Assembly: GCF_000014965.1 (NCBI RefSeq)
Contig: NC_008554.1
Coordinates: forward strand, 3,026,001-3,090,000
Length of the DNA stretch: 64,000 nt
Direction: 5' to 3'
Source: Syntrophobacter fumaroxidans MPOB
GTDB taxonomy: Bacteria; Desulfobacterota; Syntrophobacteria; Syntrophobacterales; Syntrophobacteraceae
Positions 62,751 to 64,000 of this stretch are shown here, one piece after another. The number at the start of each line of letters is the position of its first letter. Position 1 is the stretch's first letter. The translations under genes and the position numbers were made by a program. Under the pieces are notes generated by a model. That model saw nothing but the letters and a program-made list of their open reading frames with translations. It did no database searches and was not told the DNA's origin.

Positions 62751-62836
62751 GATCACGAACCAGAACCCGCTTCGGACGTCCCTTTCCGTGGACATGGACA
62801 CCCGCCGTTGTGAGCACAGAGAAAACCGCCCGGTAA
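62747..62836 (+). CDS. Very short basic peptide, end of element operon
   Basis: 29 residues beginning MRSRTRTRFGRPFPW. The ATG overlaps the previous stop codon with GGAGGAAG in range, so translation is possible, but the length gives little support. Confidence 0.35.
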   Translation: MRSRTRTRFGRPFPWTWTPAVVSTEKTAR

Positions 62837-62848
62837 CCCCGCCACAAG

Positions 62849-62885
62849 CCCGGATAGGTCAAGCAGCCTGTCCGGGTTTTCTTTT
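62849..62885 (+). terminator. Rho-independent terminator of the element operon
   Basis: CCCGGATAGG and CCTGTCCGGG form a 10-bp stem (one G-T pair) with an 8-nt loop, followed by TTTTCTTTT. It ends the run of overlapping genes that starts at 58190. Confidence 0.88.
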
Positions 62886-63103
62886 GCTCAAAACGCCCTA
62901 CAATCGCTTTTCCCTGCCTGGACGACCGAACACACGTCCGGGCGGGGGATCGTTGATTCTAGGCCCATCCTCGCAAGCCGACAAGCTCAGGGACACCGCG
63001 ATTGACCACGCGCTCGGCCCGGCGGCTCGTCATCTCACTCGTGAACCCGGCACGCTTGGCCGTCCACCGAAGTTCGAGGTGAGGTGTCCATTTTCGGTGT
63101 GGA

Positions 63104-63125
63104 TGTGGGGGATAGTGTGGGGGAC
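63104..63125. repeat. Right-end terminal repeat of the element
   Basis: Exact copy of the 22 bp at 56037-56058 in the same orientation, about 90 bp inside the right attachment core. Confidence 0.78.
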
Positions 63126-63211
63126 AGGTTTTAAACACACGTGGGCGGGGACTCAAAATCCATCATAAACATCTGTGTTTCTTATGATAACTGGACTGTA
63201 CTCGGAACAAT

Positions 63212-63233
63212 GACCTTTCGGGTTTCATGCCCG
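63212..63233. repeat. Right attachment-site core (22-bp direct repeat)
   Basis: Exact copy of 55899-55920. Chromosomal permease sequence resumes here. Confidence 0.88.
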
Positions 63234-63400
63234 AAGGAGTGACCGTATCGGGTTTTTCCGTTTCAACCACGATCCATGCCCTGCTGACCCCGTCGATTCT
63301 TCTGTGGACGGGAGGAATCGCCATGGCGGCCATGCTTGTGCTGAGTCTCGTTCCGATGCGGCGCATAGGGCGCCTGCGCATGACCGAATCCCTGAGATAG
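63212..63400 (+). pseudogene. FtsX-family ABC permease 2, 3' part
   Basis: Reads DLSGFMPEGVTVSGFSVSTT, then a membrane segment (ILLWTGGIAMAAMLVLSLVP) and the typical FtsX end (MRRIGRLRMTESLR, stop). It has no start codon of its own in a suitable position; it is the severed C-terminus of the permease beginning at 54861. The ABC ATPase gene follows 9 bp later. Confidence 0.92.
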
Positions 63401-63409
63401 GAGTCGCCG

Positions 63410-64000
63410 GTGGCGGAAATCGTGGAGGTGTCCGGTGTGACGAGGGACTATGGAGAAGGCGGAATCGTGACCCGCGCGCTTCGCGGCGTGGACCTCGTCC
63501 TGATGGCCGGAGAATTTGCGTCCATGGCGGGCCCGTCGGGCTCGGGGAAGACCACGCTGCTCAACATCATCGGAGGTCTCGACCGGCCCACGTCGGGAAC
63601 CGTGAAGATCGAAGGACGCGACATCACCCGTCTGTCCGGAGGCGTCCTGAGCCGCTTGAGGCGGGACCGCATCGGCTTTGTCTTTCAGAGCTACAACCTG
63701 CTTCCGGTTCTGACCGCCCTGGAAAATGCCGAGTACGTGCTGATGCTGCAGAACATCGACAAGGAAGAACGGCGCGAGCGGGTGATGCGGGTCCTGCGGG
63801 AAGTGGGGCTGGACGGAATGGAACATCGTTTTCCCCGGGAGCTCTCGGGGGGGCAGCAGCAGCGGGTGGCCATCGCCCGGGCGATTCTGCCGGAGCCCGC
63901 TCTCATCCTGGCCGATGAACCCACGGCCAACGTCGATTCCGAAACCGGCGGAGCGCTGATGAACCTGCTGCGTCGTCTGAACGAGGGAAAGGGAATCACT
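63410..64000 (+). CDS. ABC transporter ATPase, LolD/MacB type (runs off the window)
   Basis: 197 codons visible from a GTG with AGGAG 6 nt upstream. Walker [18 protein letters not shown]-loop [20 protein letters not shown], signature [17 protein letters not shown] and Walker [14 protein letters not shown] are typical of the LolD/MacB/FtsE class. It completes the transporter with the two FtsX-type permeases and the LolA-like protein. Transcription from the operon promoter must now cross the element, or use a promoter inside it. Confidence 0.93.
   Translation, partial: MAEIVEVSGVTRDYGEGGIVTRALRGVDLVLMAGEFASMAGPSGSGKTTLLNIIGGLDRPTSGTVKIEGRDITRLSGGVLSRLRRDRIGFVFQSYNLLPVLTALENAEYVLMLQNIDKEERRERVMRVLREVGLDGMEHRFPRELSGGQQQRVAIARAILPEPALILADEPTANVDSETGGALMNLLRRLNEGKGIT

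Noticed and set aside
1-64000. CRISPR array, rRNA or tRNA genes
   Set aside because: No regularly spaced repeats, rRNA segments or tRNA-like cloverleaf sequences were found on reading both strands by eye. A tRNA scan would be more sensitive.

Overview
The window is GC-rich, gene-dense bacterial chromosome of the kind found in syntrophic or sulfate-reducing Desulfobacterota (former Deltaproteobacteria). A Syntrophobacter-like host is an inference from gene content: an NDP-forming acyl-CoA synthetase, rubrerythrin, a Feo cluster, an Mla-type system, several radical SAM enzymes and WaaA of a Gram-negative envelope. Short non-coding repeats are scattered through the intergenic regions.

Layout. 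259-6170 (minus) is one operon-like block: serine phosphatase, anti-sigma-type kinase, STAS protein, MlaE, MlaF, MlaD and a TPR lipoprotein. 6273-7370 is an RND adaptor without a pump. 7982-9812 is a cobalamin riboswitch, a terminator, a 35-residue peptide and a radical SAM/SPASM maturase; 10187-11842 is a second peptide-maturase-like radical SAM protein. Then come ftsY (12807-14087), a cluster with three unrelated aldolase types including an LsrF homologue (14244-19552), an NDP-forming acyl-CoA synthetase with a thioesterase (19636-22122), rubrerythrin, dtd, a B12-binding radical SAM protein, larB, waaA, asnS, a GGDEF-like protein, a TIGR00725 protein and pcm.

34277-44371 is a rearranged locus. 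An M50 (site-2) protease gene is present twice: a truncated copy at the left and an intact copy at the right, sharing 633 bp that look identical. Between them lies an AT-richer island with an apparently inactive long Argonaute (RsAgo-like) overlapping a PD-(D/E)XK nuclease gene, IS1380/IS66/IS4 remnants and an acyltransferase. This Argonaute-nuclease pair is the leading defence-system candidate.

44502-52466 holds two unknown genes, a feoA-feoA-feoB-Cys-rich protein operon, aroB and a PAS histidine kinase. 52739-64000 is a LolCDE/MacB-like ABC operon: lipoprotein-sorting protein, permease 1, permease 2 and ATPase. Permease 2 is split by a 7.3-kb integrated element (55899-63211), bounded by a 22-bp direct repeat. 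The element carries a tyrosine integrase, an HTH/excisionase-like protein, a DUF3987 helicase-like ATPase, an ERCC4 nuclease and a run of overlapping small genes. Annotations come from reading translated sequence and remembered family motifs; no database search was possible.
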